A stretch of 6,128 bases of DNA, taken from JBEKTY01 sp049515555. GTDB lineage: Bacteria; Planctomycetota; Planctomycetia; Pirellulales; Thermoguttaceae. A program made the translations under genes and the position numbers. Below, piece after piece: positions 4,827 to 6,128 of this stretch. The notes beneath the pieces were generated by a model. The model was not told the DNA's origin and searched no databases. It saw only the letters and a list, made by a program, of their open reading frames with translations. Each line of letters starts with the position of its first letter. Positions within the stretch are counted from its first letter, which is position 1. The stretch spans positions 1 through 6,128 of the forward strand of contig JBEKTY010000293.1 of the NCBI GenBank assembly GCA_049515555.1. The letters run 5' to 3'.

Positions 4827-5993
4827 ATGGATCACCTCAACGTTCCCCAGTTCCTTGGCTTGCTGGCCCTCATCCTCGGGGTCGCCAAGTTGCTGGGTGC
4901 TGCGGCCAGGCGGATAGGCCAGCCCGCCGTTCTTGGTGAGTTGCTGGCCGGGGTGCTGCTCGGCATGTCGGTGCTTGGGCTGGTCGATCCGAGGAACGAA
5001 TTCCTGCACCTGCTGTCCGAGGTGGGCGTGGTGCTGCTCCTCTTCCAGATCGGCCTCGAGACCGAGCTGGCCAGCCTGCTCAAGGTTGGCGGAGTGTCGG
5101 CCACGGTGGCGACCGTTGGCGTGGTGTTGCCTTTTGGGCTGGGCTACGCCGTCTGCCGGTTGCTGGGGCTGGAGAATTTGCCGTCGTTGGTGGCGGGGGC
5201 GGCACTGACCGCCACCAGCGTAGGAATTACGGCCCGCGTGCTGTCCGATCTGGGCCGCCTTCAGCAGACCGAGAGCCAGATCATCCTGGGGGCCGCCGTC
5301 ATCGACGACATTTTGGGATTGGTGATCCTAGCGGTGGTCAGCACCCTGGCCGCAGGGCAGGCCGTCACGGGGCTGGGCATAGCGAAGATCACCGCCGTAG
5401 CGTTCGGCTTCCTGATCGGCACGCTGCTGCTGGGCGGTCTGGCGGTTCCGCCCCTGGTGCGGTGGTTCCATCGCCTGGGGCTGCCCGGCTCAGCCACCAC
5501 AATGGGCGCGGTGCTGGCGTTTGGACTGGCTTGGCTGGCGGCGGCCACCGGCTCGGCCATGATTATCGGCGCCTTTGCCGCGGGACTTCTGCTGCGGAAG
5601 ACACCGCAGATACACGAGATCGAGCGGGGCATAGCCCATCTGGGCCACGTCTTCGTGCCCGTGTTCTTCGTGACCATCGGCGCCGCGGTTGACGTGCGGG
5701 TAATAAACCCCGTCGATCCGGCCAGCCGGCAGACCTTGTTGCTGGGCGGCTTGCTGATCGTCGCCGCCGTGGCCGGCAAGTTCCTGGCGGGCTACGCGCC
5801 CTTCTGGTTCCCAGGCAATAAGACCGTTATTGGCGTGGGAATGATCCCGCGGGGAGAAGTGGGCCTGATCTTCGCCCAGATGGGCATGGGCAGCGGCGTA
5901 TTCGATGCCGGACAGTTCAGTGCCGTCACGCTGATGGTGATGGTCACCACACTGTTGGCCCCCCCGCTCCTGCGACTGCTCTTTCCAAAGTAG
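4827..5993 (+). CDS. Cation/proton antiporter, CPA2 (KefB/NapA-like) membrane domain
   Basis: This is an inner-membrane monovalent cation/H+ exchanger of 388 residues with about 12-13 hydrophobic segments, the full length of a CPA2 transport domain. It has no C-terminal NAD-binding (TrkA-N) domain as found in KefB or KefC. Visible family features are RRIGQPAVLGELLAGVLLG (28-46), LLLFQIGLETE (70-80), TATSVGITARVLSDLG (128-143, unwound helix region), the ion-binding pair D160-D161 in VIDDILGL, FVTIGAAVDV (281-290), K318 in AGKFLAGY and PRGEVGLIFA (341-350). An Asp-Asp pair with a Lys on the later core helix is the pattern of electrogenic Na+/H+ exchangers such as NapA, whereas Asn-Asp marks electroneutral ones. 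ATG 4827 is the first start after an in-frame TAA at 4809. No Shine-Dalgarno precedes it. Na+ or K+ preference cannot be told. Confidence 0.93.
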   Translation: MDHLNVPQFLGLLALILGVAKLLGAAARRIGQPAVLGELLAGVLLGMSVLGLVDPRNEFLHLLSEVGVVLLLFQIGLETELASLLKVGGVSATVATVGVVLPFGLGYAVCRLLGLENLPSLVAGAALTATSVGITARVLSDLGRLQQTESQIILGAAVIDDILGLVILAVVSTLAAGQAVTGLGIAKITAVAFGFLIGTLLLGGLAVPPLVRWFHRLGLPGSATTMGAVLAFGLAWLAAATGSAMIIGAFAAGLLLRKTPQIHEIERGIAHLGHVFVPVFFVTIGAAVDVRVINPVDPASRQTLLLGGLLIVAAVAGKFLAGYAPFWFPGNKTVIGVGMIPRGEVGLIFAQMGMGSGVFDAGQFSAVTLMVMVTTLLAPPLLRLLFPK

Positions 5994-6023
5994 TGCCTGG
6001 TGGCTTGTGGCTAGTGCCGCAAA

Positions 6024-6128
6024 TCACAATTGATGGCCCATGAAGAGCTTGTTTTGCCCAGCTTCCGGCGTTTTCTTGTTTCCCAGACGGCGCATCTTGC
6101 CCTGTTTCGATTGCACCGAAAAGCCTTC
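6024..6128 (-). CDS. Possible C-terminal fragment of a gene cut by the right edge
   Basis: The minus strand is open from the window edge to a TGA at 6026-6024 and encodes 34 residues rich in Lys, Gln and Gly, including KKTPEAGQNK and ending FMGHQL. About two thirds of third codon positions are G or C, higher than the opposing plus-strand frame (6033-6128). It would be convergent with the antiporter. No family is recognisable and 105 bp can be open by chance. Confidence 0.3.
   Translation of the reverse strand, partial: EGFSVQSKQGKMRRLGNKKTPEAGQNKLFMGHQL

Noticed and set aside
5991..6018. Direct repeat TAGTGCC (5991-5997 and 6012-6018) as an attachment site
   Set aside because: It is only 7 bp and flanks no element; the first copy includes the antiporter stop codon.
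6033..6128. Plus-strand open frame starting ATG at 6033
   Set aside because: It has no Shine-Dalgarno and near-random third codon positions (about half G or C); the opposing minus frame fits the local codon bias better.

Overview
The window looks like bacterial chromosomal DNA of high GC content, most likely from a planctomycete (Pirellula-type). This is inferred from the gene families: a secreted protein with an 'HGG' segment plus a CPVTG/YHS-like tail, an outer-membrane barrel resembling DUF6268, and Ser/Gln-rich proteins. No rRNA, tRNA, CRISPR array, transposase or phage gene was seen.

Left half (about 1-2362), all on the minus strand. In transcription order there are two adjacent paralogous small proteins (1775-2362, then 1148-1738). 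They share a 48-residue core, and the second carries a natural run of eight histidines. A good intrinsic terminator (1078-1118) follows. Next comes a secreted protein with a TTG start, a glycine-rich N-terminus and a degenerate YHS-like metal-site C-terminus (123-908). Last is the first 25 bases of another gene with a strong Shine-Dalgarno, running off the left edge.

Middle (2363-4172). A 299-bp divergent intergenic region holds a hairpin and a pair of mutually exclusive stem-loops. It leads into a 456-residue outer-membrane barrel protein (2662-4032) with a signal peptide and four tandem 14-residue Pro-rich repeats before the barrel. Between this gene and its convergent neighbour lies a striking palindromic element: 25-bp perfect inverted arms, each arm itself a hairpin (4072-4154).

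Right half (4173-6128). A small exported phospholipase D/Nuc-like enzyme with one HKD motif (4173-4709, minus) is divergent from a CPA2-type cation/proton antiporter (4827-5993, plus) with the Asp-Asp motif of electrogenic exchangers. The 117 bp between them holds two good sigma70-like promoters whose -35 boxes lie 3 bp apart. The antiporter promoter leaves only about 7 nt of leader and no Shine-Dalgarno. A possible C-terminal gene fragment lies at the right edge.

Nothing identifies a complete multi-gene system of known type. Several products are envelope or exported proteins (barrel, secreted nuclease-like enzyme, secreted YHS-like protein, antiporter). The least explained and most interesting part is the paralogous Ser/Gln-rich pair.
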